DNA of 64,000 nt from Serinibacter salmoneus (GCF_002563925.1 NZ_PDJD01000001.1:1990973-2054972); one strand, 5' to 3'. Positions 15,812 to 29,521 are shown, counted from the first letter of the stretch. Made by a program: numbers and translations. The notes: generated by a model from the sequence alone, not told the origin.

Positions 15812-16792
15812 CTAGAGGGAGACGACGGCGAAGCGCACCCGTTCCCCGGGCGTCACCTGGGCGAGGGTGCCGAGGGCGGCGTCGGTGAGGACCGCGAGGA
15901 CCGGGTAGCCACCGGTGAGGGGATGGTCGGGGCCGAAGACGACGGGCTGCCCGGAGGGCGGGATCTGGATCGCCCCGGCGACCAGGCCCTCCGACCCGCG
16001 CGAGTCGACGGCCGCGGTGGCCATGGCCTCACCCTCCAGCCGCACGGCCACCCGGTCGGCGCGGTCGGTCACCCGGTAGGCACCGCGGGTGAGGCGCGCC
16101 AGCGCATCGGGGTCGAACTCCTCGGGCCGGGGACCGGGCAGGACCTCCAGCACGGTACCGGCCGTTGGCAGGCCCTCGGTGCCCGAGGACACCGCGCCCA
16201 ACGGGGTGGCACTCGACGGCATGGCGCCCGTCGGCATGGCACCCGACGGCAGGGCACCCGACGGCGCAGCCCCGCCCGGGCGCTTGGACTCACCTCGGGA
16301 AGCGGCGTGGTCGCGCCCGATGGGCAGCACGTCCCCCGCGGTGAGCGGTGCGGGACCGAGCTGACCGAGCGTGTCCCGGGAGCGGGAGCCCAGCACGGGC
16401 GGCACGTCCAGGCCGCCGGCGACCGCCAGATAGGCGCGCAGCCCGCGGGGCGAGGCGGCCGCCTCCGCATGCCCCGGCGCGAGGGTGAGCAGCGACCCGT
16501 GGGGCACCGCGATCACCCGCTCGGGCGCCAACGGCAGGCCGTCCACGTCGATCGCGAGCCTCGCGCCCGTCACGGCCACCAGCACGGTGCCCTCGGCGCG
16601 CAGCCTCAGGCCCCCGAGCAGCACCTCCAGCGCGGCGGCGCCGGGGTCGTTGCCCACCAGGGCGTTCGCCCGCGCGTGCGCGGCCCGGTCGAACGCACCG
16701 GAGGGTGAGACGCCCAGGTGTGCCACGCCGGTGCGCCCGGCGTCCTGGATCAGGGTGAGGGGGCCCGGGTGCTCCACGTGCAGGCGGGCCAT
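15812..16792 (-). CDS. pxpC: 5-oxoprolinase subunit C
   Basis: The C subunit (biotin-dependent carboxyltransferase fold) of PxpABC, the ATP-dependent enzyme that opens 5-oxoproline to glutamate. The opening Q-D-A-G-R-T-G-V-A-H-L-G-V-S-P-S-G-A-F-D is a strong family signature, and the C-terminal part has the P-V-V-F-G-P-D-H-P-L-T-G-G-Y-P segment. The ATG overlaps the pxpB stop by one base (TGATG). Residues 177-206 are an unusual run of about six pentapeptides (P-S-G-A-M-like), encoded by near-15-bp DNA repeats at 16175-16264. This is probably a surface loop. Confidence 0.94.
   Translation of the reverse strand: MARLHVEHPGPLTLIQDAGRTGVAHLGVSPSGAFDRAAHARANALVGNDPGAAALEVLLGGLRLRAEGTVLVAVTGARLAIDVDGLPLAPERVIAVPHGSLLTLAPGHAEAAASPRGLRAYLAVAGGLDVPPVLGSRSRDTLGQLGPAPLTAGDVLPIGRDHAASRGESKRPGGAAPSGALPSGAMPTGAMPSSATPLGAVSSGTEGLPTAGTVLEVLPGPRPEEFDPDALARLTRGAYRVTDRADRVAVRLEGEAMATAAVDSRGSEGLVAGAIQIPPSGQPVVFGPDHPLTGGYPVLAVLTDAALGTLAQVTPGERVRFAVVSL
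16175..16264. repeat. 15-bp tandem repeats inside pxpC
   Basis: Degenerate 15-bp units each encode a P-x-G-A-x pentapeptide; about six copies, in frame, in the middle of the coding sequence. Confidence 0.75.
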
Positions 16793-17445
16793 CACGCCGG
16801 CTCCTCGCCACGGCGGGGCTCCGGCATGGGATCCGGAATGGGGTCCGGCAGGGGCTCGAACCGCACGGTGTCCCCGGGCCGGATCAGCGCCGCGGGATCG
16901 CGGCCGGGGTCGAAGAGCACCGCCGTGGTGGTGCCGAGAAGGTGCCAGCCGCCGGGCGAGGAGCGGGGGTAGACCGAGGTGTAGCCCGCGGCGATCGCCA
17001 CCGAACCCGCGGGCACCCGGGTGCGCGGGTCGTGCCGGCGGGGCAACTGGAGCACACCGGGCAGTCCCTCCAGGTAGACGAATCCCGGGGCGAAGCCCGC
17101 GAACGCGGCCACGTACGTGGCGCCGGTGTGAGCGGCGATCACCCCGGCCTCCCCGAGGCCGGTGCGGCGTCCCACCTCGGCGAGGTCCGCGCCGTCGTAC
17201 CGCACCCCGATCCGCACCTCCCGGCCGGTGGCGGCGGCGCCGTCCTGCACCCGCGGTGGCTCGGCGGCCCAGGCCCGCGCCAGGTCGCGGGCGGCCGCGG
17301 CGTCGCCACAGCGCACGAGCAGGGAGGCGGCGCCGGGCACGACGTCCAGCACGCCGGGCGCCGCGGCGACCAGGGGCGCGAGCGAGCGGGCGGCGGCCGA
17401 GTCGGCGACGTCCAGGAGCAGGGCGCGCTCGCCGAAGGGCCGCAC
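16792..17445 (-). CDS. pxpB: 5-oxoprolinase subunit B
   Basis: The B subunit (KipI-like cyclophilin fold) of 5-oxoprolinase. I chose the GTG at 17445: AGGGGGG lies about 8 bases upstream, the protein then starts MRPFGERALL as in the family, and its 217 residues match the usual length of about 218. The conserved core A-A-F-A-G-F-A-P-G-F-V-Y-L-E-G-L-P is present. A longer open frame back to 17598 would overlap pxpA and reads as arginine-rich noise. It ends in a proline repeat (P-D-P-I-P-D-P-M-P-E-P). Confidence 0.92.
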   Translation of the reverse strand: MRPFGERALLLDVADSAAARSLAPLVAAAPGVLDVVPGAASLLVRCGDAAAARDLARAWAAEPPRVQDGAAATGREVRIGVRYDGADLAEVGRRTGLGEAGVIAAHTGATYVAAFAGFAPGFVYLEGLPGVLQLPRRHDPRTRVPAGSVAIAAGYTSVYPRSSPGGWHLLGTTTAVLFDPGRDPAALIRPGDTVRFEPLPDPIPDPMPEPRRGEEPA

Positions 17446-17461
17446 GGCGCCGACCCCCCTG

Positions 17462-18187
17462 CTACTCACCACGCCCCGCCCCCGGCGTGGCCGGCGCGAG
17501 GGTGAAGCCGGCGTCCAGCAGCCCCCGCCGGGCCGCGCGGGCGAGGTCGAGCGCCGCCGGGGTGTCCCCGTGCACGCAGACGGTGCGGGCGCGCGCATCC
17601 AGGTGCCCCATCCGCTCGCGGACCGCGGCGGGGTCGGTGATGACCGCCCCGGGCTCGGAGCGGGGAACCAGGGTGCCGGCGGCGGTGGCGGCGCGGTCGG
17701 CGAAGGCCTCAGGGACCACGGCGATGCCGTGCTCGGCGGCGAGGCTCGCCACCCGCGAGCCCGGCAGGGCGTACACGGGCAGCGCCCGCTCGAGCGCGTC
17801 GGCGGCGACCTGGAGCACCAGGTGGGCTGCGTCGTCGTCCACCATCGCCAGGTTGTACAGCGCGCCGTGCGCCTTGAGGTGGGTCAGTCCCACCCCGACG
17901 CGTTCGGCGGCGGCGGCGAGGTCGCGCACCTGCCGCAGCAGGTCGGCGCGCAGCGCATCCGCGGGAATGCCCAGGCGGCGCCGTCCGAAATCCTCCCGGT
18001 CGGGGTAGGAGGGGTGCGCGCCCAGCGCGACCCCGGCCTCGCGGCAGCGCCGGGCCGCCAGCGCCATCGAGGCGGAATCACCGGCGTGCCCGCCGCAGGC
18101 GATGGAGGCGGAGGTGACCACGGCGAGGATCGCCTCGTCGTCGCCCATCCCCTCCCCGAGGTCGGCATTGAGGTCGATGGTCCTCAT
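17462..18187 (-). CDS. pxpA: 5-oxoprolinase subunit A (LamB/YcsF family)
   Basis: The A subunit of PxpABC, with 241 residues. The family signature M-R-T-I-D-L-N-A-D-L-G-E-G begins the protein, followed by S-I-A-C-G-G-H-A-G-D, G-A-H-P-S-Y-P-D and L-K-A-H-G-A-L-Y-N. These supply the metal-like and catalytic residues of the TIM-barrel fold. The ATG overlaps the preceding gene by 4 bases. The operon order here is hypothetical-pxpA-pxpB-pxpC, and the complex returns the damage product 5-oxoproline to glutamate. Confidence 0.95.
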   Translation of the reverse strand: MRTIDLNADLGEGMGDDEAILAVVTSASIACGGHAGDSASMALAARRCREAGVALGAHPSYPDREDFGRRRLGIPADALRADLLRQVRDLAAAAERVGVGLTHLKAHGALYNLAMVDDDAAHLVLQVAADALERALPVYALPGSRVASLAAEHGIAVVPEAFADRAATAAGTLVPRSEPGAVITDPAAVRERMGHLDARARTVCVHGDTPAALDLARAARRGLLDAGFTLAPATPGAGRGE

Positions 18188-18609
18188 GGGGTGCTCGCGG
18201 CGCCGGCCTCGCGCAGCAGATGCAGCAGCGCGTCGGCGTAGGCATCGGCGGGAGCGGCGGCGGTGTAGGCGCGGGCCTCGCCGTCGACCGCATCGTGGGT
18301 GTGCACCTGGTAGGCGGTGCCGTCGCGCGTGAGGGCCACGAAGGTCTCCCCGAGCAGCTCGCGCAACTGGTCCTCGCGGGGCAGCCACAGGGTGTCCTCC
18401 ACGGCCACGGAGTCCAGCGCCCACTCGGTGGTGCCGTTGAACCCGAGCACGGTGCCCGTGGGGTAGGTGTGCACCTCGATGGTGAGCTCGGAGACCGTGA
18501 AGCGGGCGGCGTCCATGTCCTTGCCCGGGATCGCGAAGCTGTCCCCGGAGACCGGCCGCCACCGCAGGCCGGCCTCGGCGAGGGCGTGGGCGCGGTGCAG
18601 GGAGATCAT
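18184..18609 (-). CDS. Conserved actinobacterial hypothetical protein
   Basis: A 141-residue protein with a compact conserved core: F-A-I-P-G-K-D-M-D near residue 27, then V-H-T-Y-P-T-G-T-V-L-G-F-N-G-T-T-E-W-A-L-D-S-V, then L-W-L-P-R-E-D-Q-L-R-E-L-L-G. I recognise this as a common actinobacterial family, sometimes labelled pilus-assembly CpaE, which I think is a misannotation. The start at 18609 has GATACT 6 bases upstream and no Shine-Dalgarno. It overlaps pxpA by 4 bases, so it is probably the first gene of the oxoprolinase operon, but no link to that reaction is visible. Confidence 0.8.
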   Translation of the reverse strand: MISLHRAHALAEAGLRWRPVSGDSFAIPGKDMDAARFTVSELTIEVHTYPTGTVLGFNGTTEWALDSVAVEDTLWLPREDQLRELLGETFVALTRDGTAYQVHTHDAVDGEARAYTAAAPADAYADALLHLLREAGAASTP

Positions 18610-18647
18610 CGCCTCAGTATCTCCCGCACCGCACCGCACCGCGTGGC

Positions 18648-20967
<2,320 letters not shown>

Positions 20968-20977
20968 CCAGAAATTA

Positions 20978-21009
20978 TTGCAGTCCCTGCAGACTTGCAG
21001 CCACTGCAA
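20978..21009. promoter_or_regulatory. TetR operator, nested palindrome
   Basis: TTGCAGT (20978-20984) and ACTGCAA (21003-21009) form a perfect inverted repeat. Inside it CTGCA (20987-20991) and TGCAG (20996-21000) form a second one about the same centre. Two overlapping half-site pairs fit a pair of TetR dimers. It overlaps the region where the tetR promoter should be. Confidence 0.7.
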
Positions 21010-21070
21010 TGTGCGTGGCGCTGGTCACACGCCGGAGACCCGTCGGCCCTCGCCGATGCGCCCGGACTGC

Positions 21071-22639
21071 TCAGCTGTCGACGCTGACCGCCTCACCGCG
21101 TGCCGCGAGGCCCGCGGTGGTGGACAGCTTGATCTCCTTCATGAAGAAGGCGACCACCGTGCCGAGCACCGCCAGCGGCACCAGGTACCAGAACGCCGGG
21201 GCCAGGGACTCCGCGTAGGCGTTGATCACGTCCGTGTGCAGGGCGCTGGGGAGCTTCTCCACGCCGGCGGGGGTGAGATCGGCGGGGCCGAACCCGCTGG
21301 GGATACTGCCCGCGGGCGCGTCCTTGGCGATATCGGTGACCTTGGAGGTGAGGTTCGTGGTGAACGCGGTGGAGAACACGCTGGTGCCGACCGCGGCGCC
21401 GATCTCCCGCAGGAAGTTGTTCGTGGAGGTCGCCACGCCGAGTTCCTGCGGTGGCACCGCGTTCTGCGCGGCGATCACGATGGTCTGCATCACCAGACCC
21501 AGGCCGATGCCGAGCACGAAGATCATGGCGCCGAACAGCACCATGGACATCTCCGCGGTGATCCGGGTCAGCCACACCACGGCGACCGTGGAGATCGCCA
21601 TCCCGACGATCGGGTAGATGCGGTACCTCCCGGTCTTGGTGATCAGCAGACCGGAGCCGATCGCGGTGATCATCAGGCCGATCGTCATGGGGAGCATGAG
21701 CAGGCCGGACTCGGTGGGGCCGATGCCCTGCGCCATCTGCAGGAAGGTGGGCAGGAAGGACAGCGCCGCGAACATCGTCATCCCGAGGATCAGCGCGATG
21801 GACACCGAGACGGCGAAGGTGCGGTTGCGGAACAGGCGCAGCGGGAGCAGCGGGTCCTGCACGCGCAGTTCCACCACGATGAAGCCCGCCAGGGCGAGCA
21901 GGGTGCCACCGATCATCGCCAGCAGTGCCGGGTCGGTCCAGTCGTACCCGGAGGCGTCGGTGATGGAGGACCAGCTGGTGACCAGCACGATGCCCGTGGT
22001 GGCCAGGGTCAGCAGGATCGCGCCGACCAGGTCGAACCGCTTGGTCGCGTGGCTGCGCGGGAGTTTCAGGGCGAAGAACGCCACGATGAAGGCGAACACC
22101 CCGATGGGCACGTTCGTCCAGAAGCACCAGCGCCACCCGGGACCCTCGGTGAACCAGCCCCCGAGCAGCGGTCCGAGCACGGTGGCGATGCCGAAGACGG
22201 CGCCCATCGGGCCCATGAACTTGCCGCGGTCCCGGGCGGAGACGATGTCACCGATGATGGCCTGGGACAGGATGACCAGGCCGCCGGCGCCCAGCCCCTG
22301 GAGGCTGCGCCAGGCGACGAGTTCGCCGAAGGCGCTCGAGAGGGCCGAGCCGGTGGAACCCGCCACGAAGATCGCGATGGCGATCAGGAACGGCAGCCGG
22401 CGCCCGTAGAGGTCGCCGATCTTGCCGTAGATCGGCATGACGATCGCGATGGTGAGCAGGTAGGCGGTGATGATCCAGCCCTCGTGCTGCACCGCACCCA
22501 GGTCCCCGACGATCGTGGGCAGCGCGGTGCCGACCACCGACTGGTCCAGGGCCGAGAGGAACATCGCGGACAGGAGGGCCGCGAAGATGATGTACACGGT
22601 GCGGCGGTTGAGCTCCACCTGGGGCTGATCAGCGGTCAC
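21071..22639 (-). CDS. DHA2-family MFS drug:H+ antiporter (copy 2)
   Basis: A 522-residue, 14-helix exporter closely similar to copy 1: long stretches such as [16 protein letters not shown] and [10 protein letters not shown] are identical. Its acidic tail is shorter. It starts with GTG at 22639, preceded by AGGGA 7 bases upstream. It reads into the tetR operator, so the order is exporter 2, operator, tetR, exporter 1, all on the minus strand. Tandem duplication followed by divergence is the simplest history. Confidence 0.92.
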   Translation of the reverse strand: MTADQPQVELNRRTVYIIFAALLSAMFLSALDQSVVGTALPTIVGDLGAVQHEGWIITAYLLTIAIVMPIYGKIGDLYGRRLPFLIAIAIFVAGSTGSALSSAFGELVAWRSLQGLGAGGLVILSQAIIGDIVSARDRGKFMGPMGAVFGIATVLGPLLGGWFTEGPGWRWCFWTNVPIGVFAFIVAFFALKLPRSHATKRFDLVGAILLTLATTGIVLVTSWSSITDASGYDWTDPALLAMIGGTLLALAGFIVVELRVQDPLLPLRLFRNRTFAVSVSIALILGMTMFAALSFLPTFLQMAQGIGPTESGLLMLPMTIGLMITAIGSGLLITKTGRYRIYPIVGMAISTVAVVWLTRITAEMSMVLFGAMIFVLGIGLGLVMQTIVIAAQNAVPPQELGVATSTNNFLREIGAAVGTSVFSTAFTTNLTSKVTDIAKDAPAGSIPSGFGPADLTPAGVEKLPSALHTDVINAYAESLAPAFWYLVPLAVLGTVVAFFMKEIKLSTTAGLAARGEAVSVDS

Positions 22640-22663
22640 TCATCATCCCTATCACCGCGGCGC

Positions 22664-22691
22664 CGCTCCCGCGCGTCGAGCGGCGGGAGCG
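22664..22691 (-). terminator. ligA terminator
   Basis: A 9-bp stem (CGCTCCCGC at 22664-22672 with GCGGGAGCG at 22683-22691) begins 4 bases past the ligA stop. Confidence 0.65.
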
Positions 22692-22694
22692 CTC

Positions 22695-25272
<2,578 letters not shown>

Positions 25273-25329
25273 CCTCGACCTTCCCACTGGATCACTGGGC
25301 CTCGTTTCCCGGTCTGGAGACACGGCCAG

Positions 25330-25824
25330 TCACGTCACCGTGGGGGCCTCTCGGGTGTGAAAGCCGAGGGCGACGTAGAGGGATCGGGCTTCTGGCGCGG
25401 AGTGATCGACGCGGAGCGCGATCCGGGAACGAAGGACTCCCTGAACCGTCTGGACCAAGGCGCGACCAAGGCCGGTGCGACGGTGGGCGGGGAGGACGAA
25501 CAGGTCGAGGATGAAGGGGCCAGGGGGCACGTCGTCCCACGGCGGGTCCTGCACGGTCAGGATCGCGCCGACTAGTTCATCCCCGACCCAGACGCCGAGC
25601 GACGCCGCTGTGAGTAGGTGGCCGTACTCACCGGCCCACGTCCGGGTGATGTCGTCGTGTGCCTCGGCCTCGGTCATCTCGTGAGGCGTGCCGAGGTACG
25701 TCTGGTGGTAGACGCTCGAGACGTCCCGAAGAGCAGACAGAGAGAGCGGACGGAGGTGGGCGCCAGCCGGCAGAGCGACATGGGTGGGCTCGCGAGGTTC
25801 AGCGATGAGGAGAGCGTTGGCCAC
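25330..25824 (-). CDS. GNAT-family N-acetyltransferase
   Basis: A 164-residue acetyltransferase. Motif A, which binds acetyl-CoA, is L-F-V-L-P-A-H-R-R-T-G-L-G-R-A-L-V-Q around residue 110; the C-terminal motif B contains A-P-E-A-R-S-L-Y-V-A-L-G-F. The substrate cannot be told. The GTG start at 25824 is supported by TAGGCT (25836-25831) exactly 6 bases upstream. It lies between ligA and the MetE-like gene, where the actinobacterial backbone normally has no such gene. Confidence 0.85.
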   Translation of the reverse strand: MANALLIAEPREPTHVALPAGAHLRPLSLSALRDVSSVYHQTYLGTPHEMTEAEAHDDITRTWAGEYGHLLTAASLGVWVGDELVGAILTVQDPPWDDVPPGPFILDLFVLPAHRRTGLGRALVQTVQGVLRSRIALRVDHSAPEARSLYVALGFHTREAPTVT

Positions 25825-25828
25825 GGGT

Positions 25829-25954
25829 TCAGCCTAGGAAGGTCCGGCGGCAGTGAGAAACTACCCGCTCAAGGGTGAGTTCCACTCCACCACCGGAGGT
25901 CTTCGCCTGCCAGGCAGGCTCACCGACCTCGAGCGGGACAACCTCCCTGGACAT
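25829..25954 (-). CDS. Possible 41-residue ORF, unknown
   Basis: A short frame (M-S-R-E-V-V-P-L-E-V-G-E-P-A-W-Q...T-L-E-R-V-V-S-H-C-R-R-T-F-L-G) fills the gap between the MetE-like gene and the GNAT gene. The composition is protein-like, but I do not recognise a family and see no ribosome-binding site. It could be a gene fragment left by a rearrangement. Confidence 0.25.
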   Translation of the reverse strand: MSREVVPLEVGEPAWQAKTSGGGVELTLERVVSHCRRTFLG

Positions 25955-25959
25955 CACAA

Positions 25960-27069
25960 CTAGGCGAGCGCGTCCCCGAGGGCGACGGAGCAGCGCGCCG
26001 CGAGTGTCAGGGTCTCCCGGGCCCGGGCCGGGGTGAGCGACGCGACGCCGCTGCGGGGCAGCACGGTGAGGCGAGGCGGCACTACCCCGGACCAGCGCCA
26101 GCGCTGCAGGAGCTCGGTGGCGATCCGGGCGGGGTCCGCGGGCACGTCGCCGGCCTGTGGAGGGGCGGCGTGCGGCACGACGGCGCAGCGCACCCCGAGC
26201 CCGTTCTCCACCTGCTGCGCCAGCGCCTCCATCCCCCGCCGGTCCAGTGCCATGACGTCCACCTGCACGCCCCCACCCGCGGCGGCAAGCACCGGCCCGA
26301 CGACGTCGATGACGCGGGCGTCGGGTGGCACGGCCAGCACCACCACCTGACCGGCGGCCAGCATCGCCTCGGCCACCTCGCGGATCGTCGAGGCCACCAC
26401 ACCCGCCTCGAGCGCCCGCAGGCGGGACATGCCGGAGAAGGTGGGCACGGCGCCCTGGAGCACCTCGGTGAGCATCGGTTCGTGCAGCACGACCGTGCCC
26501 GTCCTCGACGCCGCACCCGAGTCGGCGTCGCCGCCCACAGCCGCCTCGCCCGAGGGTACGGCGCCGTCGAGCACCACACCCAGGTCCCGCGCGGCGGTGA
26601 CGGCCGCGACATGCCTGCTCAGACCGAGCGCGAGGGAGGCGGCGAGATCCGCGCGGGCGACGTCGTCGGACACCACCCGCTCCCCCACCGGGAGCCAGGT
26701 GGCCGCGGCGAGCGACAGCGGGCCGAGGACCGGCAGCTCGATCGGCCCGGCATAGCCGGCCGCGGCCAGCGCCAGGGCCTCCACGTCGCCGGTGAGGGTG
26801 CGCCCGGCACGGCGCAGCGTGCCGTCCGCCGTGGTGCCCAGGCGCCAGCCGTGCGGTTCGAGGGCGGCGGGCATCGCCTCGCACAGCGCGAGGGTGCGGG
26901 CCAGCGGGCTCGCCCAGGGTCCACGGCCGGGCAGGGCGAGCAGCCCGGGGGCGCCGACCAGGCCGGAGGGCGGGTCGGCGAGGACGTCCAGGCTGCTGCG
27001 GTGGGCGGCCAGGGCGTCCTGGCCGGGCCAGGCGGCGGGGCCGGCGACGGCGAGGGTCGGGTGGGTCAC
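25960..27069 (-). CDS. MetE C-terminal-like (cobalamin-independent methionine synthase family) protein
   Basis: A 369-residue TIM-barrel protein of the MetE/UROD superfamily, the actinobacterial family exemplified by Rv3015c, which adjoins ligA in mycobacteria. The segment expected to hold the MetE zinc ligands reads V-V-P-H-A-A-P-P-Q without the H-x-C pair, so methionine synthase activity is doubtful. The start is GTG at 27069, with CACAAT 6 bases upstream. Its position between mnmA and ligA is ancestral; its real reaction is unknown. Confidence 0.8.
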   Translation of the reverse strand: MTHPTLAVAGPAAWPGQDALAAHRSSLDVLADPPSGLVGAPGLLALPGRGPWASPLARTLALCEAMPAALEPHGWRLGTTADGTLRRAGRTLTGDVEALALAAAGYAGPIELPVLGPLSLAAATWLPVGERVVSDDVARADLAASLALGLSRHVAAVTAARDLGVVLDGAVPSGEAAVGGDADSGAASRTGTVVLHEPMLTEVLQGAVPTFSGMSRLRALEAGVVASTIREVAEAMLAAGQVVVLAVPPDARVIDVVGPVLAAAGGGVQVDVMALDRRGMEALAQQVENGLGVRCAVVPHAAPPQAGDVPADPARIATELLQRWRWSGVVPPRLTVLPRSGVASLTPARARETLTLAARCSVALGDALA

Positions 27070-27111
27070 GCGCTCATTGTGTCCCGCGCGGGGCCGGGCG
27101 GGTGAACGACC

Positions 27112-27957
27112 CTAGAGGCCGTAGAGAACATCGAGGGGCGGCCAGCCGCTCCCGCAGGCGCCGAGTGCCTCGAGGTCCTCCTCGTCCATGAGACCGAGCG
27201 TGAGGGTGTCGGCATGCAGCGGCGACCAGGGGTTGTCCTCGAAGGAGAACGTGGCGATCCACTCCTGGCGGGTGGGACGTTCGGAGACGTCCACCTCGTG
27301 GCCGAGGGCCTCGATGCACGGGATCGTGAACTCGGTCTGGAAGTCGTAGACCAACGCCTTCTGGTCCTCGGTCCACTCGGCGGTGTACCGCGGGTGGAGC
27401 GGGAACCGCGCCGCGCAGATGTAGGACGCCCGCTGGAACTCCTCGCTCTCGAAGTCCACGTCGGTGAAGCCCAGGGTGCCGCCCTCCACGTTGACCTCGA
27501 ATCCCTGCTCCGTCAGGCACTGTGCGTCGGACTCGAGGGAGTCCTCGACGGTCTCGGTCCAGCGCTCGAACTCCACCTCCGGGAGGGAGTCGAGCTGCAG
27601 GCTCGCGGCCAGCTCGGCCAGACCCTCCTCGTACGACGCCTGCAACTCGGCTTCGGTGTAGGTCGTCGGCGTGATCTCGACGGTGGGCTCCCAGGCGGCC
27701 TCGTCCCAGTCGCGAGAGTCCCACTCGAGCGCCTCCTGCGCCGTCGCGGTCGCCTCGGCTGTGGCCTCGGCCGTGGTCTCGACGGACTCCTCAGACGTGG
27801 CGACGGCCGTGGCCTCCGAGATGTCGTCAGAGGTGGCGTCAGCCGTGCTGGTGAGCTCCTCGCCGTCCTCGTCGCCGGACTCCGTGCAGCCCGCCAGCAG
27901 CAGCGCCGCGACGGCGAGTGCCCCCACGCAGGAGGGCATCGTTGCTGTTCTCCGCAT
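27112..27957 (-). CDS. Predicted secreted lipoprotein, unknown
   Basis: A 281-residue protein with a lipoprotein signal: M-R-R-T-A-T-M then a hydrophobic stretch ending L-L-L-A-G-C, lipidated at C24. Residues 30-80 are a Thr/Ser/Ala/Glu-rich linker (repeated A-T-A-E, V-A-T-S). The rest is an acidic folded domain with several cysteines (D-A-Q-C, Y-I-C-A-A-R-F, F-T-I-P-C-I-E-A-L-G-H) that could form disulfides outside the membrane. An alternative ATG at 27939 has a better ribosome-binding site but removes the positive signal-peptide start. No family recognised. Confidence 0.8.
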   Translation of the reverse strand: MRRTATMPSCVGALAVAALLLAGCTESGDEDGEELTSTADATSDDISEATAVATSEESVETTAEATAEATATAQEALEWDSRDWDEAAWEPTVEITPTTYTEAELQASYEEGLAELAASLQLDSLPEVEFERWTETVEDSLESDAQCLTEQGFEVNVEGGTLGFTDVDFESEEFQRASYICAARFPLHPRYTAEWTEDQKALVYDFQTEFTIPCIEALGHEVDVSERPTRQEWIATFSFEDNPWSPLHADTLTLGLMDEEDLEALGACGSGWPPLDVLYGL

Positions 27958-28003
27958 CCCTCCATGTTCACACGAGTGAGCCGTGAGCAGGTGGAACCGT
28001 GCC

Positions 28004-28378
28004 TCAGGCGTGGGCGGGGACCGCCTCGCGGGCCTGGTCGAGCTCGGCGATGCGTGCGGCGGCGCCGCGGCCGGAGACCGCCACAGTCCCCTGACCCAGC
28101 ACACGATCGGCGCCGTCCACGGCGCCCGGCTCACCCGCCCCGAACACGACCAGGGACTGGCCCGAGGCGAGCCCGCGAAGAGGCTCGGCCAGGCGCACGA
28201 GGATCGCATCGCCGTCGTCCACCCCCGCCTCGGCAGCCGGGGCAACGCGGCGCACCTGCGCGGGCAGCGGGTCACCGTGCGCACGCACCTGCACCTGCGC
28301 CGCGGCCCACTCCTCCAGGGGCAGGTCCTGCGCGAGCCACACCACGTCGTCGGCGATGACCTCCCGCACGCTCAGCAC
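28004..28378 (-). pseudogene. Duplicated 3' fragment of mnmA
   Basis: This stretch repeats the last 123 codons or so of mnmA (29722-30093) at about 95 % DNA identity, including the stop codon. The amino-acid changes are few (for example E-E-W-A-A-A-Q for G-E-W-A-E-A-R). It lacks the ATPase and catalytic-cysteine domains, so it has no likely function. Homology begins at the mnmA codons S-V-R-E-V and ends at the stop. It lies at the left edge of the inserted segment. Confidence 0.9.
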
Positions 28379-28585
28379 ACAGACCTGGTAGACGACTCAC
28401 AGGCCGCGCCGGCGCCACAGCGACCCTGTCTCCTAGCGAAACGCACCGACACATCGGGGCCCCGGGTGCAGCCCGGAGCGCCTCCACTCTCCACCAGATC
28501 ACACAATTGTAGTTGCTCATGCAATGTTTGACACCCTTTGGCATCGGCCGGCACGCTGAGTTGTACCGACTAGAACGGAGCAAAG
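28379..28585 (+). promoter_or_regulatory. Low-G+C upstream region of the island genes
   Basis: 207 bases between the mnmA fragment and the secreted-protein gene, visibly more A+T-rich than its surroundings. It contains TTGACA near 28529 and an imperfect inverted repeat around 28508-28526 (ATTG...CAAT). I find no well-spaced -10 box, so the promoter is unresolved. Confidence 0.4.
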
Positions 28586-29521
28586 ATGCCTTCCGAGTAC
28601 AGACTGGGCCTCGCGAGCCTCGCCGCAGCGGTGATTGCCGCGCTCGCACTAGTTTCTCCAGCTTCTGCGACACCACCCGGCGTGTTGGCTGATCAGTCCG
28701 CACAACTGATCCAAGAAGCTGCAAGCACCCCCGTAGTTCGTCCAGATCGCACGTCAGAAGGATTCTCGATCAGCGACGGGCGCTCACGCCTGACCATCCC
28801 TGCAAGAGCCGACAATCCGATCGTCTTCAACTGGCCCGGGCAGCCCGAGTTCAGCGTGCGATTGCCGAGCGATGACCCACGAGCCGCAGCAGCGCTCGCA
28901 ACGGATGGAACTATCGCCTACATCGAAGGCGACAGCACGGTCAGCCTCGCTGTTCAGGGAGTCAGCGGCGGCGCTCGGGTCCAGACCATCATCGAGGATG
29001 AGTCCGCCAGCAGCACCTACTCCTACGAATTCGACCTCCCACCTGGCGGGGAACTCATCGCGCACCCAGATGGGTCCGTGTTCGTGGTCGACGATGACGC
29101 GACCATCCTCGCGCAGATCGATGCTCCCTGGGCGCGCGACGCCGACGGTCAGGCACTCGAGACGGCGTACGAGATTGACGGCGACGTTCTCACACAGGTT
29201 GTGGAGATCGATGACAGCATCACGTATCCCGTGGTTGCGGACCCACTGATTCGGCGCTGGTATGGGTATCAGTTCGTCATGAGCAATCTGCAGGTGCAGA
29301 GAGTCCAAAGCGCACTCAATGCAGGGGCCGGGGTCGCCGGGGTCGCCGCGGCGCTCGCCGCTGCGGGGGTCATCACGAGTCCCGGCGCAGTTCCGTCTGG
29401 CATCGCCGCCGCCGTGCTCGCATTCGGCGCCGCTGGCCTCGGCGTGTGCAACTGGAATGGGAAGGGCGTTACGCTGAACACGACATGGGCAGGTGGTGCG
29501 TGGTGTTGGCCTCGAGGTTAG
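28586..29521 (+). CDS. Secreted protein with Ala/Gly-rich C-terminal domain (possible pre-pro-peptide toxin)
   Basis: A 311-residue protein. Residues 1-29 are a Sec signal peptide (R6, a hydrophobic run, A-S-A before T-P-P). Residues 30-225 look like a beta-rich domain ending in I-T-Y-P-V-V-A-D-P. The last 75 residues are different: an Ala/Gly/Val-rich stretch (about 244-286), hydrophobic enough to enter a membrane, then a Trp/Gly-rich tail with C288 and C307 and the end W-C-W-P-R-G. The start has GGAG 7 bases upstream. A-T-richer codons (gaa, tca, ttc) set it apart from its neighbours. A secreted prodomain carrying a membrane-active peptide is my inference; function unproven. Confidence 0.72.
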   Translation: MPSEYRLGLASLAAAVIAALALVSPASATPPGVLADQSAQLIQEAASTPVVRPDRTSEGFSISDGRSRLTIPARADNPIVFNWPGQPEFSVRLPSDDPRAAAALATDGTIAYIEGDSTVSLAVQGVSGGARVQTIIEDESASSTYSYEFDLPPGGELIAHPDGSVFVVDDDATILAQIDAPWARDADGQALETAYEIDGDVLTQVVEIDDSITYPVVADPLIRRWYGYQFVMSNLQVQRVQSALNAGAGVAGVAAALAAAGVITSPGAVPSGIAAAVLAFGAAGLGVCNWNGKGVTLNTTWAGGAWCWPRG

